NCBI RefSeq assembly: GCF_018332475.1
Contig: NZ_BOQB01000069.1
Span: forward strand, 1 to 42,806
Direction: 5' to 3'
Source of the DNA: Bacillus sanguinis
GTDB taxonomy: Bacteria > Bacillota > Bacilli > Bacillales > Bacillaceae_G
DNA: 42,806 bases
The translations under genes and the position numbers were made by a program. Positions 12,854-22,061 of the stretch are shown in pieces. Within the stretch, counting starts at the first letter, position 1, and each line of letters begins with the position of its first letter. A model generated the notes under the pieces. It was not told the DNA's origin, did not search any database, and saw nothing but the letters and a program-made list of their open reading frames with translations.

Positions 12854-12869
12854 TGTTTCACGTGAAACA
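12854..12869. promoter_or_regulatory. parS: parS site (ParB/Spo0J-binding centromere)
   Basis: TGTTTCACGTGAAACA is a perfect 16-bp palindrome and matches the bacterial parS consensus TGTTNCACGTGAAACA. It lies in an intergenic stretch of AT-rich DNA. In Bacillus several parS sites cluster around the replication origin and load ParB and SMC, so it also indicates an origin-proximal location. Confidence 0.92.
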
Positions 12870-13000
12870 GTAAATTTGATAAATCTTTGTTCCGTAATTT
12901 GCATAGGTTGTAAAACATAAATGATATTAGGAGCTTTTTGGATCGGTTACTTATTTCTCGAGACGTAAGTATGTGAAACAGCGAATCATGATTGAAAATA

Positions 13001-13045
13001 AAAAAACAGAGTTACAGCTTTACACGCTGAACTCTGTTTTCTTTT
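13001..13045 (-). terminator. Terminator of the 65-residue membrane protein gene
   Basis: Minus strand: AAACAGAGTTCAGC pairs with GCTGTAACTCTGTTT, followed by T; the stem contains the stop codon at 13012-13014. Confidence 0.75.
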
Positions 13046-13209
13046 TGTGTGGTATCTTCCTTTGTTGAAATGATAATAGCGATTCCGAGCATAATAAAAA
13101 AAGCTAAAAAGAGGACGAACTTTGGGAAGAATGGGAATAGTAATAGCGCCCCGACTATCATAATTGTTAATAATACGTAGTGCAGGACGTATTGGAATAG
13201 GTTGTCCAT
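13012..13209 (-). CDS. Small two-segment membrane protein
   Basis: 65 residues from the ATG at 13209 with AAAAAGGGGGCG upstream; an in-frame upstream extension has no ribosome binding site. Two hydrophobic segments (YVLLTIMIVGALLLFPFF and FVLFLAFFIMLGIAIIIS) form a membrane hairpin, followed by a charged tail (TKEDTTQKENRVQRVKL). It is monocistronic with its own terminator. I do not recognise a family. Confidence 0.65.
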   Translation of the reverse strand: MDNLFQYVLHYVLLTIMIVGALLLFPFFPKFVLFLAFFIMLGIAIIISTKEDTTQKENRVQRVKL

Positions 13210-13445
13210 GTTTTCGCCCCCTTTTTGGTAATTGGTTATTAGTATTCTATGTTTCATACGGAACGAATAGAAGTGAATTTTTAATTTTTTAATACGAAAT
13301 AAAAGGGAACGATTGACATGTTTCAAGGAAAGGAATAATCTTGAAATTAATTCATACTATTTTTATAGGAAAAATAAAGATAGTTACAGGGAGGAGGCCT
13401 TGTTTCTACATTGTTAAAAATTAGGAAGGTAAAGGTGAGCGTGCA

Positions 13446-15149
13446 ATGAAGAATGTTTTTAAAGGAGCACTTGCTACATTTCTTAGTGTATCAGTATTAC
13501 TAGCCGGATGTGGTCAAGAGGAAGCGAGCACAAATGAAGCTGGGAACGTACCAAAAGTAAAAGATGAATTTATTAAGGCAAGCGACAAAGCAAAAAGCCC
13601 TAAAAAAGTAAAAGAAAGAAAAGATACTTTTGTAGTTGGAATGCCGAGCCCTGGAGGGATATTCCTCCCGCACTTTATGGAGAATGGCTGGGATGGTAAT
13701 ATAACGCAAGCTATATTTGCTCCTCTTGTTGGACTCGATAAGGAAGGGAAACCAATTCCTATTTTGGCGAAGAAGTGGGATATTTCAGAGGATCAGCTTA
13801 CATACACATTCTATTTGAAAGATGATTTAAAGTTTAGTGATGGTTCACCGTTAACTGCAGATGATGTAGCATTTACATTAACGTTATTACATGATCCAAC
13901 TTATAGTGGTGCGACTGATATAAGTCAAACAGCCATAAAAGGTGGGCAAGCATATAAAGAAGGAAAGGCAACCTCTATTGAGGGAATTCGAGTCATTGAT
14001 CCAAAAACAATTACGATTACGACTGAAAAGGTAAATGCTCAAACACTATCATTCATCGGTGGAGAAGTTATATCTAAAGCTTATTACGGGAAAGAGTATA
14101 AACAAGGGCACCTGGAATATTTAAAAGAGTTGTATGGAAAACCGGTGGGAGCAGGAGCTTATAAGTTAGATAAATACATTCCTGGTCAAGAGGTTAGATT
14201 TGTAGCTAATGAAAATTATTTTGAAGGAAAACCGAAGATTGAGCACTTTATTTATAAAATTACAAAAGGTGATACGAAATTGCAGCAATTCCAAGCAGGA
14301 GAAGTAGATTACGATGGTTTTACGACAAATGCGGAGACGATTGAACAATTAAAAGATTTAGGTTTTGCTAATATTAATGTATATACAGGAAGCTCTTACG
14401 GCTACATTAAAATGAATTATAAGAAGCCATACTTTAAAGATAAGCGTGTTCGCCAAGCGTTTATTTACGGATTAGAGCGGCAAAAGGTTATTGATACGTA
14501 TTTCCAAGGTTATGCGTCACTCGTTAATGTACCGATTACGCCAGTTTCGTGGGCATATACAGAAGAGGGCATTAATAAATATGAGTATAATTTAGAGAAG
14601 GCAAAGAAATTACTGGATGAGGCTGGATGGAAAGCAGGTTCAGATGGAATCCGTGAAAAAGACGGACAAAAATTGAAAGTAAGTTATTTTGCTTCTTCTG
14701 CAAGTAAAATAAATGATGTAATGATCCCGGTAATGAAAGAGGATTATAAAAAGCTTGGTGTAGAGTTTAACCCAGAATATATGGATTTTAATACGATGAT
14801 TTCAAAAGTGATAAAAGGTGATTATGATTTAGCGATGGTATCCACGCCAATGATTGACGATCCGAGTGGAACAATTGAGGAGTTTGTTTCGACAAGTAAA
14901 CGAAATTATGATGGATACCATAATCCGAAAGTAGATGAATTAGCGAAGCAGGCGCTAGAAACGTTAGATATTGAAAAACGAAAAGAGATTTATAAAAAGT
15001 TGTATCAGGAGTTGAGTGAAGATCCGCCTGTAATCTTCTTAAATAATAGTAAAGTTGTGTCTGCACATCATGCACGAATTCAAGGATTACAAGAAGATAA
15101 CTATAACGGTATTTTATTAAGTTTACCTAAATTAAAGATAGAAAAATAA
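13446..15149 (+). CDS. Peptide ABC transporter substrate-binding lipoprotein 1
   Basis: 567 residues. Lipoprotein signal MKNVFKGALATFLSVSVLLAGC, so Cys22 is lipidated and the protein sits on the outer face of the membrane. It has the family 5 solute-binding fold (OppA/AppA/DppA): DTFVVGMPSPGGIFLPHF, the signature LKFSDGSPLTADDVAFTL, VRQAFIYGLERQKVID and NYDGYHNPKVDELAKQALET. It should bind oligopeptides and deliver them to the permease encoded downstream. It is about 60-70 percent identical by eye to the second binding protein at 15388, indicating tandem duplication. First gene of the transporter operon; a gap of 238 bases with a large hairpin separates it from the next gene. Confidence 0.88.
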   Translation: MKNVFKGALATFLSVSVLLAGCGQEEASTNEAGNVPKVKDEFIKASDKAKSPKKVKERKDTFVVGMPSPGGIFLPHFMENGWDGNITQAIFAPLVGLDKEGKPIPILAKKWDISEDQLTYTFYLKDDLKFSDGSPLTADDVAFTLTLLHDPTYSGATDISQTAIKGGQAYKEGKATSIEGIRVIDPKTITITTEKVNAQTLSFIGGEVISKAYYGKEYKQGHLEYLKELYGKPVGAGAYKLDKYIPGQEVRFVANENYFEGKPKIEHFIYKITKGDTKLQQFQAGEVDYDGFTTNAETIEQLKDLGFANINVYTGSSYGYIKMNYKKPYFKDKRVRQAFIYGLERQKVIDTYFQGYASLVNVPITPVSWAYTEEGINKYEYNLEKAKKLLDEAGWKAGSDGIREKDGQKLKVSYFASSASKINDVMIPVMKEDYKKLGVEFNPEYMDFNTMISKVIKGDYDLAMVSTPMIDDPSGTIEEFVSTSKRNYDGYHNPKVDELAKQALETLDIEKRKEIYKKLYQELSEDPPVIFLNNSKVVSAHHARIQGLQEDNYNGILLSLPKLKIEK

Positions 15150-15186
15150 TTTAGGTGGAATTATCAAAATATTTATTCAGAAAGAA

Positions 15187-15215
15187 TTGACAAAATATAA
15201 CTGACGATATAAGCT
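15187..15215 (+). promoter_or_regulatory. Possible internal promoter before second binding protein
   Basis: TTGACA (15187-15192) with TATAAG at 15 or TAAGCT at 17 bases. It would give the second binding protein and the downstream transport genes their own start with a leader of about 165 bases. Confidence 0.4.
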
Positions 15216-15233
15216 AATAACCATAAAGTCTAC

Positions 15234-15304
15234 CGGAAAGGTCGGAATAGGATTGTTACCCCTCAAAAACATCTATTTTTTTACGATTAAAACCGACTTT
15301 TCCG
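15234..15304 (+). other. Long intergenic hairpin between the two binding-protein genes
   Basis: CGGAAAGGTCGG (15234-15245) pairs with CCGACTTTTCCG (15293-15304): 12 pairs with one G-T wobble around a 47-base loop. No T run follows, so it is not a simple terminator. GCTAATAA occurs on both sides (about 15213 and 15341). It could stabilise mRNA ends or be a regulatory leader; I recognise no known riboswitch. Confidence 0.5.
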
Positions 15305-15387
15305 ATTGGCTATAAAAATGCTGTGGGGGGCATACATAGGCTAATAAGTTCAAAGGGTATCACTATTAAACAGTTAGGGTGGGGACA

Positions 15388-17115
15388 ATGAAGAAAAAGA
15401 CAAAAAAATGGGCTGGTGTATTTTCGGTATTACTGAGTAGTTCGCTTGTGTTATCTGCTTGTGGGGGACAGGAGGATACGGCTTCTACAGAACCGGTTAA
15501 ACAGCAGGATTTAAAAAATATAAAAGTTGAAAAAATTACGGCTACAGATAAGACAAAAGTACCGGATAAGGCGAAAAATAGAAAAGATACGTTTATTTCT
15601 GGTATCTCAAAGCCTGGAGGAGTTTTCTTACCTTACTTTCAAGAGAACGGTTGGGATGGCAATGTGACATCGGTTATTTTCGCTTCCCTTGTTACAACAG
15701 ATAAACAAGGAAAACCTATACCAGATCTTGCTGAGAAATGGGATGTCTCTTCAGACCAATTAACATATACATTTCATTTACGCAAAGACTTGAAATTTAG
15801 TGATGGATCGCCATTAACTGCTGACGATGTAGCATTTACATTATCACTTCTACATGATAAAGCGTATGAAGGTGGCGATGATATTTCACAATATGCAATT
15901 AAAGGTGGAAAGGAATATAAAGAAGGAAAAGCGACATCTATTGAAGGCATTCAAGTTGTTGATCCACAAACAATTAAAATTACGACTGAAAAAGTTAATT
16001 CACAAGCGCTAATTGCTTTAGGTGGTCCAGTATTATCGAAAGCTTATTATGGAAAAGAGTATAAACAAAATACTAGTTTAGATTATTTGAAAGAGTTATA
16101 TGGAAAGCCGATAGCTGCGGGACCATATAAGTTCGAAAAGTATATCCCAGGACAGGAAGTTCGTTTTACAGCAAATGAAAATTATTATGCAGGCAAACCA
16201 AAAATTCAAAACTTTATTTATAAGATTACTTCACCGGATACAAAATTCCAATTATTCCAAACGGGTGAGATAGATTATACAGGAGTAGGCTACGGGGACG
16301 AAATTTTAGACCAAGTGAAGAGTTTACAGTTTGCAAATGTTGAAATAGAGACAGCTGCTTCGTTTAGTTATATAAGAATGAATAGTAAAAAACCGTATTT
16401 AAAAGATAAGAAAGTTCGTCAAGCTCTTATTTATGGATTGGATCGTAAAAAATATGTAGATACAGCTCTCAAAGGATACGGTACAGTAGCAAATGTTCCA
16501 ATTCATCCAACATCTTGGGCGTATACAGAAGAGGGCATTAATAAGTATGAATATAATTTAGATAAGGCGAAGAAATTATTAGATGAAGCTGGATGGAAAG
16601 CTGGTTCAGACGGAATTCGTGAAAAAGATGGTCAAAAACTTAAATTAACGTACTATGGTGCAAGTTCAGCAAAAGATGGTGATTTATTTATTCCGATAGC
16701 AAAAGAGAACTATAAAGAATTAGGTGTTGAGTTCAATCCTGAATTTATGGATTTCAATACGATGCTGTCAAAAGTGAAAAAAGGCGATTATGATTTAGCT
16801 TCTGTTGCAACACCAATTACAACAGATCCAAGTGAAACTGTAAGTGGTTACTCTTCAGAAGGTGATGATAATACTTTAGGTTATAAAAATGAAAAAGTCG
16901 ATGCATTAATTAAAAAAGGAATTGAAACTGTAGATATTGAGAAACGTAAACCAATTTACAAAGAACTGTACAAAGAACTAAGTGATGATCCGCCAGTAAT
17001 TTTATTAAATTATCGTAGAATCATCACAGCTTACAATGGAAACATTAAAGGAATTGACCCGGAGAAGTATGACAGTATTAGTTCGAACTCACCGGTATTA
17101 TCTATTGAAAAATAA
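15388..17115 (+). CDS. Peptide ABC transporter substrate-binding lipoprotein 2
   Basis: 575 residues from the ATG at 15388, close to a GGGTGGGG ribosome binding site; a GTG nine bases earlier is the alternative. The lipoprotein signal ends in LVLSAC (Cys24), followed by a Gly/Glu/Thr-rich linker. Same family 5 fold and motifs as the preceding protein (KPGGVFLPYFQENGWDGN, LKFSDGSPLTADDVAFTLSL, VRQALIYGLDRKKYVDTALK). The two are clear paralogues but differ around the ligand-pocket strands and in the final third, so they may widen the peptide range. Co-transcribed with the permease genes, possibly also from an internal promoter. Confidence 0.88.
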   Translation: MKKKTKKWAGVFSVLLSSSLVLSACGGQEDTASTEPVKQQDLKNIKVEKITATDKTKVPDKAKNRKDTFISGISKPGGVFLPYFQENGWDGNVTSVIFASLVTTDKQGKPIPDLAEKWDVSSDQLTYTFHLRKDLKFSDGSPLTADDVAFTLSLLHDKAYEGGDDISQYAIKGGKEYKEGKATSIEGIQVVDPQTIKITTEKVNSQALIALGGPVLSKAYYGKEYKQNTSLDYLKELYGKPIAAGPYKFEKYIPGQEVRFTANENYYAGKPKIQNFIYKITSPDTKFQLFQTGEIDYTGVGYGDEILDQVKSLQFANVEIETAASFSYIRMNSKKPYLKDKKVRQALIYGLDRKKYVDTALKGYGTVANVPIHPTSWAYTEEGINKYEYNLDKAKKLLDEAGWKAGSDGIREKDGQKLKLTYYGASSAKDGDLFIPIAKENYKELGVEFNPEFMDFNTMLSKVKKGDYDLASVATPITTDPSETVSGYSSEGDDNTLGYKNEKVDALIKKGIETVDIEKRKPIYKELYKELSDDPPVILLNYRRIITAYNGNIKGIDPEKYDSISSNSPVLSIEK

Positions 17116-17218
17116 CGAGAAGAATGTATAAGTAGAAGACATTTTTTCATTCGGCTAGTAATATGCTGATTCGAAAAAATGTTCTTCTATTTTAAGCATA
17201 AGATTGGAGAGAAAAAGG

Positions 17219-18175
17219 GTGAAAACGTATATCGTTCGTAGGTTGTTACAAATGATTCCTACACTTTTGGGAACGTCAGTTGTTATTTTCTTCCTGTTCG
17301 CGCTTCTTCCAGGGGATTATATTGATTCGAATCCTAAGATTACACCGCAAAGGGCGGAAGAGCTTCGGGAATTGTACGGATTAAATAAGCCAATTGTTGA
17401 ACGCTATTTTCACTGGCTAGGTAATGCGTTACAAGGAGACTTTGGTTTTTCACTTCAATATCAAGAACCTGTAACATCACTATTAAATAAATTTATTTGG
17501 AACTCTTTTATTGTAGCAATTGTTGCATTGTTTTTTATTTGGCTAATCGCACTTATTATCGGTGTATTTTCAGCGACAAAACAACATTCTTTATTCGATA
17601 AGCTTGTAACAATTGGTATCTTTGCAGCAATGTCATTTCCTTCATTTTTTATAGGTCTGTTTCTAATTAAGGTGTTCGCAGTTGATCTTAAGTTATTGCC
17701 AATAGGTGGAATGATTGATGTTGGTAGTAATTCAACTGGATTCGCTTATGTGATAGAAGTTGCGAAGCATATGGTTTTACCGGTATTTATTTTGACTCTT
17801 CTTGGTGTGGGCTCATTAACTCGCTACTTTAGAACGAGTATGTTAGAGGTTGTAAGACAAGATTACATACGAACGGCACGAGCAAAAGGGTTAAAAGAGA
17901 AGACTGTTATTTATAAACATGCATTAAAAAATGCCATTTTACCGGCTATTACATTGCTTGCGTTTGAGTTACCTGGATTGTTTTCTGGAGCAATTATTAT
18001 TGAACAAATTTTTAACTGGCCAGGGATTGGCGGTATTCAATTGGAAGCACTAAATTTTCGTGATTATACAGTATTGATGGCATTTACGATGTTTCTTTCT
18101 TGTTTAACAATCGTTTCAAACTTTTTCGCAGATATCGTATATGCAGTTGTTGATCCGCGAATTCGGTTGAAGTAA
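17219..18175 (+). CDS. oppB: Peptide ABC transporter permease (OppB type)
   Basis: 318 residues from the GTG at 17219, which follows TTGGAGAG at normal spacing; a TTG at 17204 overlaps that ribosome binding site. The start VKTYIVRRLLQMIPTLLGTS is the classic OppB/DppB N-terminus. Six membrane segments. The coupling (EAA) loop reads DYIRTARAKGLKEKTVIYKH. The end VYAVVDPRIRLK is typical. With the following OppC-type subunit it forms the transmembrane channel for peptide import. Confidence 0.92.
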   Translation: MKTYIVRRLLQMIPTLLGTSVVIFFLFALLPGDYIDSNPKITPQRAEELRELYGLNKPIVERYFHWLGNALQGDFGFSLQYQEPVTSLLNKFIWNSFIVAIVALFFIWLIALIIGVFSATKQHSLFDKLVTIGIFAAMSFPSFFIGLFLIKVFAVDLKLLPIGGMIDVGSNSTGFAYVIEVAKHMVLPVFILTLLGVGSLTRYFRTSMLEVVRQDYIRTARAKGLKEKTVIYKHALKNAILPAITLLAFELPGLFSGAIIIEQIFNWPGIGGIQLEALNFRDYTVLMAFTMFLSCLTIVSNFFADIVYAVVDPRIRLK

Positions 18176-18187
18176 GGGGGGAAAGAA

Positions 18188-19111
18188 ATGGAGACTGTTA
18201 CAGTAATTAAAGAGAAGAAAGAAAAAAAGAGAAGAAAAAATGAATCATCGCCATGGCGACAAGCTCTTAAACGGATAAAGAAAAATAAGATGGCGCTCGT
18301 AGGATTGTATGCATTAATTTTTATGTTTATATTTTGTTTTATCGGTCCGTTCTTTTCACCGTATGCATCAGGGAAAATACAAGTTGCGTTAATTAATAAA
18401 CCACCTAGTTTTTCTCATTGGCTTGGTACAGATCAATTAGGAAGAGATATTTTAACGAGACTTATGCAAGCGGGACGAATTTCATTAACGATTGGCCTAG
18501 CTTCAATGGTTTTATCGGTGATACTAGGAGCTGTATTAGGAGCTATCGCAGGTTTTTATCGTGGCATCGTTGATAATATTATTATGCGGCTTGCCGATAT
18601 TTTAATGTCGATGCCAGGATTACCATTACTTATTATAATGGGGGCAATTTTATCAGAGTGGAAAGTACCATCTGGTTATCGTCTGTATGTCATTATGATT
18701 ATTTTAAGTTTAGTAGGTTGGCCGGGGCTTGCACGTCTTGTAAGAGGTCAAATTTTATCACTTAGAGAGCAGGCGTTTATGCAAGCTGCTGATGTACTAG
18801 GAATAAAAGATTACCGGAAAATTATATATCACTTAATTCCTAATGTTTTACCAATATTAATTGTTGTATCCACATTAGGCGTTGCGGGTTCTATTTTAGG
18901 GGAATCTGCACTAAGCTATTTAGGTCTCGGCGTCGTTCCACCTACACCATCATGGGGGAATATGATTAGCGCAGCTAACTCATTACTTGATTTCCAAAAG
19001 CGCCCATGGTTATGGATTCCGCCTGGTTTCGCAATCTTTATAACAGTTGTATCCATTAATTTACTTGGTGATGCACTTCGTGATGCGTTAGATCCAAAGA
19101 TGAGACGGTAG
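18188..19111 (+). CDS. oppC: Peptide ABC transporter permease (OppC type)
   Basis: 307 residues, AAGGGGGGAAAG ribosome binding site overlapping the end region of the upstream gene. A charged cytoplasmic N-terminus (EKKEKKRRKN) is followed by the OppC family start SPWRQALKRIKKNKMALVGL, then GTDQLGRDILTRLMQAGRIS and six membrane segments. EAA loop: FMQAADVLGIKDYRKIIYHL. C-terminal DALRDALDPKMRR is diagnostic. Partner of the OppB-type subunit. Confidence 0.92.
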   Translation: METVTVIKEKKEKKRRKNESSPWRQALKRIKKNKMALVGLYALIFMFIFCFIGPFFSPYASGKIQVALINKPPSFSHWLGTDQLGRDILTRLMQAGRISLTIGLASMVLSVILGAVLGAIAGFYRGIVDNIIMRLADILMSMPGLPLLIIMGAILSEWKVPSGYRLYVIMIILSLVGWPGLARLVRGQILSLREQAFMQAADVLGIKDYRKIIYHLIPNVLPILIVVSTLGVAGSILGESALSYLGLGVVPPTPSWGNMISAANSLLDFQKRPWLWIPPGFAIFITVVSINLLGDALRDALDPKMRR

Positions 19112-19121
19112 GTGAAAAGGT

Positions 19122-20102
19122 ATGAGTAAAGCGGTAGTAGAGCTGAAAGATTTACAAACACACTTTCAGACAGAAGAAGGAACAGTAAAAGCTGTGAATC
19201 ATGTTAGTTTTACAGTTCGAGAAGGTGAAACTGTTTGTGTTGTAGGCGAATCAGGTTGCGGGAAAAGTGTAACGGCTTTATCTATTATGGGACTTATTGC
19301 TGAATCCGGCAGTGTAGTAGGTGGAGATATTTTATATGAAGGAAAAAGTCTTTTAGGAATGAAAGAGAAAGAGCTTCGTAGTTTACGAGGGAATGATATT
19401 GCGATGATTTTCCAAGAACCGATGACATCGCTGAATCCGGTCTTCACTGTAGGGGAACAAATTGTAGAGACGTTAAGGGAACATGAATTACTTAGTAAAA
19501 ATGAAGCATATAAGAAGGCAATTGAGTTAATTCGTAAAGTCGGCATAGCTCGTGCGGATGAAATCGTCCATTCTTATCCACACGAACTGAGCGGTGGTAT
19601 GTTACAACGTATTATGATTGCTGTTGCACTTAGTTGTAATCCTAAGTTATTAATTGCTGATGAACCGACAACGGCTCTTGATGTTACGATTCAAGCTCAA
19701 ATATTAGACTTATTAAGACAAGTAAAAGAGGAATTTAAAACATCTATTTTATTAATTACACATGATTTAGGTGTTGTAGCAGAGATGGCTGATTACGTTG
19801 TCGTTATGTATGGCGGGAAAGTTATTGAAGAAGCACCAGTACTAGAAATATTCCAAAATCCGAAACACCCGTATACGAAAGGGTTGTTGAAGTCAAAACC
19901 AGTGATGGGAAAACGAATAGATAAACTATATTCTATTCCAGGGCAAGTTCCTAATTTAGTTGGTTTGGATGAATTCTGCTACTTCAGCGGTCGTTGTGAG
20001 CATTGTATGGAAATATGTAAAGAAGAAGCACCGAATCTAAATGTGCATGATGAGAATCATAAAGTAGCTTGCTGGTTATATGAGGAGCGTGCGGAACAAT
20101 GA
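19122..20102 (+). CDS. oppD: Peptide ABC transporter ATP-binding protein (OppD type)
   Basis: 326 residues. Walker A GESGCGKS (about 41-48), Q-loop FQEPMTSLNP, signature LSGGMLQRIMIA, Walker B LLIADEPTTALD, switch His in LLITHDLGV. The C-terminal peptide-transporter extension has the Cys cluster CYFSGRCEHCMEICKEE ... ACWLY; related proteins carry an iron-sulphur cluster there. One of two ATPases that power peptide uptake on the cytoplasmic side. Its stop overlaps the next start by four bases (ATGA). Confidence 0.93.
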   Translation: MSKAVVELKDLQTHFQTEEGTVKAVNHVSFTVREGETVCVVGESGCGKSVTALSIMGLIAESGSVVGGDILYEGKSLLGMKEKELRSLRGNDIAMIFQEPMTSLNPVFTVGEQIVETLREHELLSKNEAYKKAIELIRKVGIARADEIVHSYPHELSGGMLQRIMIAVALSCNPKLLIADEPTTALDVTIQAQILDLLRQVKEEFKTSILLITHDLGVVAEMADYVVVMYGGKVIEEAPVLEIFQNPKHPYTKGLLKSKPVMGKRIDKLYSIPGQVPNLVGLDEFCYFSGRCEHCMEICKEEAPNLNVHDENHKVACWLYEERAEQ

Positions 20103-21064
20103 GTGAACCATTATTAGAAGTAAAAAACTTAAAAACATATTTTCCGATTAAAGGCGGCATATTTAGTAGAACGATTGGACATGTAAAAGCAGTTGATGGA
20201 GTAAGCTTTACTATTAATAAAGGCGAAGTATTTGGTCTCGTTGGTGAATCAGGAAGTGGAAAAACGACGATAGGAAAAACAATTTTACGTCTCGTCCAAA
20301 AAACGGAGGGAGAAGTGAAATTTAAAGGACACGATGTTCATTCTCTATCAAAAGAGGAATTAAGAAAACATCGTCCTAATATGCAGCTTGTGTTTCAAGA
20401 TCCATTTAGCTCATTAAATCCGAGAATGAGAATTGGAGAGGCACTTGGTGAGCCGATGTTGGCTCACGGATTAGCGACGAAAGAAAATGTTCGTGAAAAA
20501 GTAACGGAAGTATTAGAGTTATGTGGCTTAGCCCCATATCATATTGACCGGTACCCTCATGAATTTTCTGGTGGACAACGTCAACGTATCGTTATCGCAA
20601 GGGCTATGGTATTAAACCCAGAATTTATTGTAGCTGATGAACCTGTGGCAGCACTAGATGTATCTATTCAAGCACAGATCATTAATTTATTTAGTGAGTT
20701 ACAGGAGAAAAAGGGACTATCTTATTTATTCATTTCACATGATTTAAGTGTAGTCGAACATTTATGTACGAAAATCGGGATTATGTATTTAGGAACGATT
20801 GTGGAGACAGCGCCGCGTGATGAGTTATTTACGAATCCACTTCATCCGTATACAAAAGCATTGTTATCGGCTGTGCCAATACCAGATCCAACAGTGAAGC
20901 GAGAGAGAATCATACTAGAGGGTGACATTCCAAGTCCAGCGAATCCACCTTCGGGGTGTCGTTTTCATACACGTTGCCCGTTTGCAACAGATATTTGTAA
21001 ACAAACGGTACCTGAATTTCGTAATGTTGGTGAGGAGCATTTTGTTGCTTGCCATCATGTATAA
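20099..21064 (+). CDS. oppF: Peptide ABC transporter ATP-binding protein (OppF type)
   Basis: 321 residues, starting in the ATGA overlap with the OppD-type gene, so the two are translationally coupled. N-terminus LLEVKNLKTYFPIKGGIFSR is the usual OppF opening. Walker A GESGSGKTT, Q-loop FQDPFSSLNPRM, signature FSGGQRQRIVIARAM, Walker B FIVADEPVAALD, LFISHDLSV. The C-terminal CRFHTRCPFATDICKQ extension is present. Last gene of the operon, ended by the terminator at 21069-21103. Confidence 0.93.
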   Translation: MSEPLLEVKNLKTYFPIKGGIFSRTIGHVKAVDGVSFTINKGEVFGLVGESGSGKTTIGKTILRLVQKTEGEVKFKGHDVHSLSKEELRKHRPNMQLVFQDPFSSLNPRMRIGEALGEPMLAHGLATKENVREKVTEVLELCGLAPYHIDRYPHEFSGGQRQRIVIARAMVLNPEFIVADEPVAALDVSIQAQIINLFSELQEKKGLSYLFISHDLSVVEHLCTKIGIMYLGTIVETAPRDELFTNPLHPYTKALLSAVPIPDPTVKRERIILEGDIPSPANPPSGCRFHTRCPFATDICKQTVPEFRNVGEEHFVACHHV

Positions 21065-21068
21065 AAGA

Positions 21069-21103
21069 AAAAGACTCTTTCAAATAGAAAGAGTCCTTTT
21101 TTT
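21069..21103. terminator. Bidirectional terminator after the peptide-transporter operon
   Basis: AAAGACTCTTTC / GAAAGAGTCCTTT with a five-base loop and T run; also positioned to end the converging HAD gene whose stop is at 21102. Confidence 0.92.
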
Positions 21104-21974
21104 ATTTACTAGATGAAGTTTGTTTCAATACAAATTGCTCGATTGCATGAGCAACACCATGTTCATTATTTGTTAATGTTACAACATCACATAGTTTTTT
21201 TACATCTTCTTCAGCATTTCCCATTGCAACTGATAAACCAGCTACTTCTAACATGGGTACATCGTTAAAATTGTCACCGATAGCAACTGTATCTTCAATT
21301 GGTATATTAAAATGGGCTGCCATTTGTTTCAGTCCATTTCCTTTATGTCCATTCTTATCCATAATTTCTAAATTAGTAGGAGCAGATGCCGTAACTGAAA
21401 TATCAGTGTCTTCTTGTAACATGCTTAATAGCTGTGCACGATGTGCTGCATTAAATGTCAAAATGAAAAATTTAGATATTTCTAATTCTGGATTATTTAC
21501 AACATCTTCAATTTTTTGGAAATCAGTAATTAAGTTTGATTTCTTTTGTTTTTCTGTAATTCTTTCAAGTTCCTCAAGCGTAACATCTAGTGCATGCTTG
21601 TTTTCTTCGAACGCTTGCATAACTTGATCTTGCCATGTATATGGAGAATAAACTCCTTTATTCGTATATAGCTTATATGGAAAACCCTCAGATTCTAGTA
21701 ATTTTGCAAGCTTGTATACTTTATCGTTTTGTAAACAACGCGAGTTAATTACCTTTCCATCCACATAAACAATTGCCCCATTGCTTGCTCCAACTGGAAG
21801 ACATAGTTTATATTCTTCCAATAATTTTAAAGCATCCTCTTTTGCGCGACCAGAACAAATCATGACAATATGACCAGCCTCTTTTGCAGTTTGGATAGCT
21901 TGTAAGTTCTCTTTGGAGATCTCAAGATTAGATGATAGTAGTGTACCATCCATATCTAATGCGATTAATTTCAA
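21102..21974 (-). CDS. HAD-superfamily (Cof-type) phosphatase
   Basis: 290 residues from a TTG start at 21974 just after AGAGGTGGTC; the frame is open upstream to 22061 but without a better start. N-terminal KLIALDMDGTLLSSN holds motif I (DxDGT, catalytic Asp). Motif II is VMICSGRAK, motif III lies around KGNGLKQMAAHF, and motif IV is AIGDNFNDVPML (GDxxND). Between motifs II and III is the large C2B cap domain typical of the Cof/YkrA group. Such enzymes dephosphorylate sugar phosphates or flavin/thiamine intermediates; the substrate cannot be read from sequence. Confidence 0.88.
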   Translation of the reverse strand: MKLIALDMDGTLLSSNLEISKENLQAIQTAKEAGHIVMICSGRAKEDALKLLEEYKLCLPVGASNGAIVYVDGKVINSRCLQNDKVYKLAKLLESEGFPYKLYTNKGVYSPYTWQDQVMQAFEENKHALDVTLEELERITEKQKKSNLITDFQKIEDVVNNPELEISKFFILTFNAAHRAQLLSMLQEDTDISVTASAPTNLEIMDKNGHKGNGLKQMAAHFNIPIEDTVAIGDNFNDVPMLEVAGLSVAMGNAEEDVKKLCDVVTLTNNEHGVAHAIEQFVLKQTSSSK

Positions 21975-22061
21975 AATGACCACCTCTTTGTTTTTATTAT
22001 ACATATTTATATAGAGGAAACATATAAACTTATCTTGGAAAGATTGTATTTTATCTAGCAC

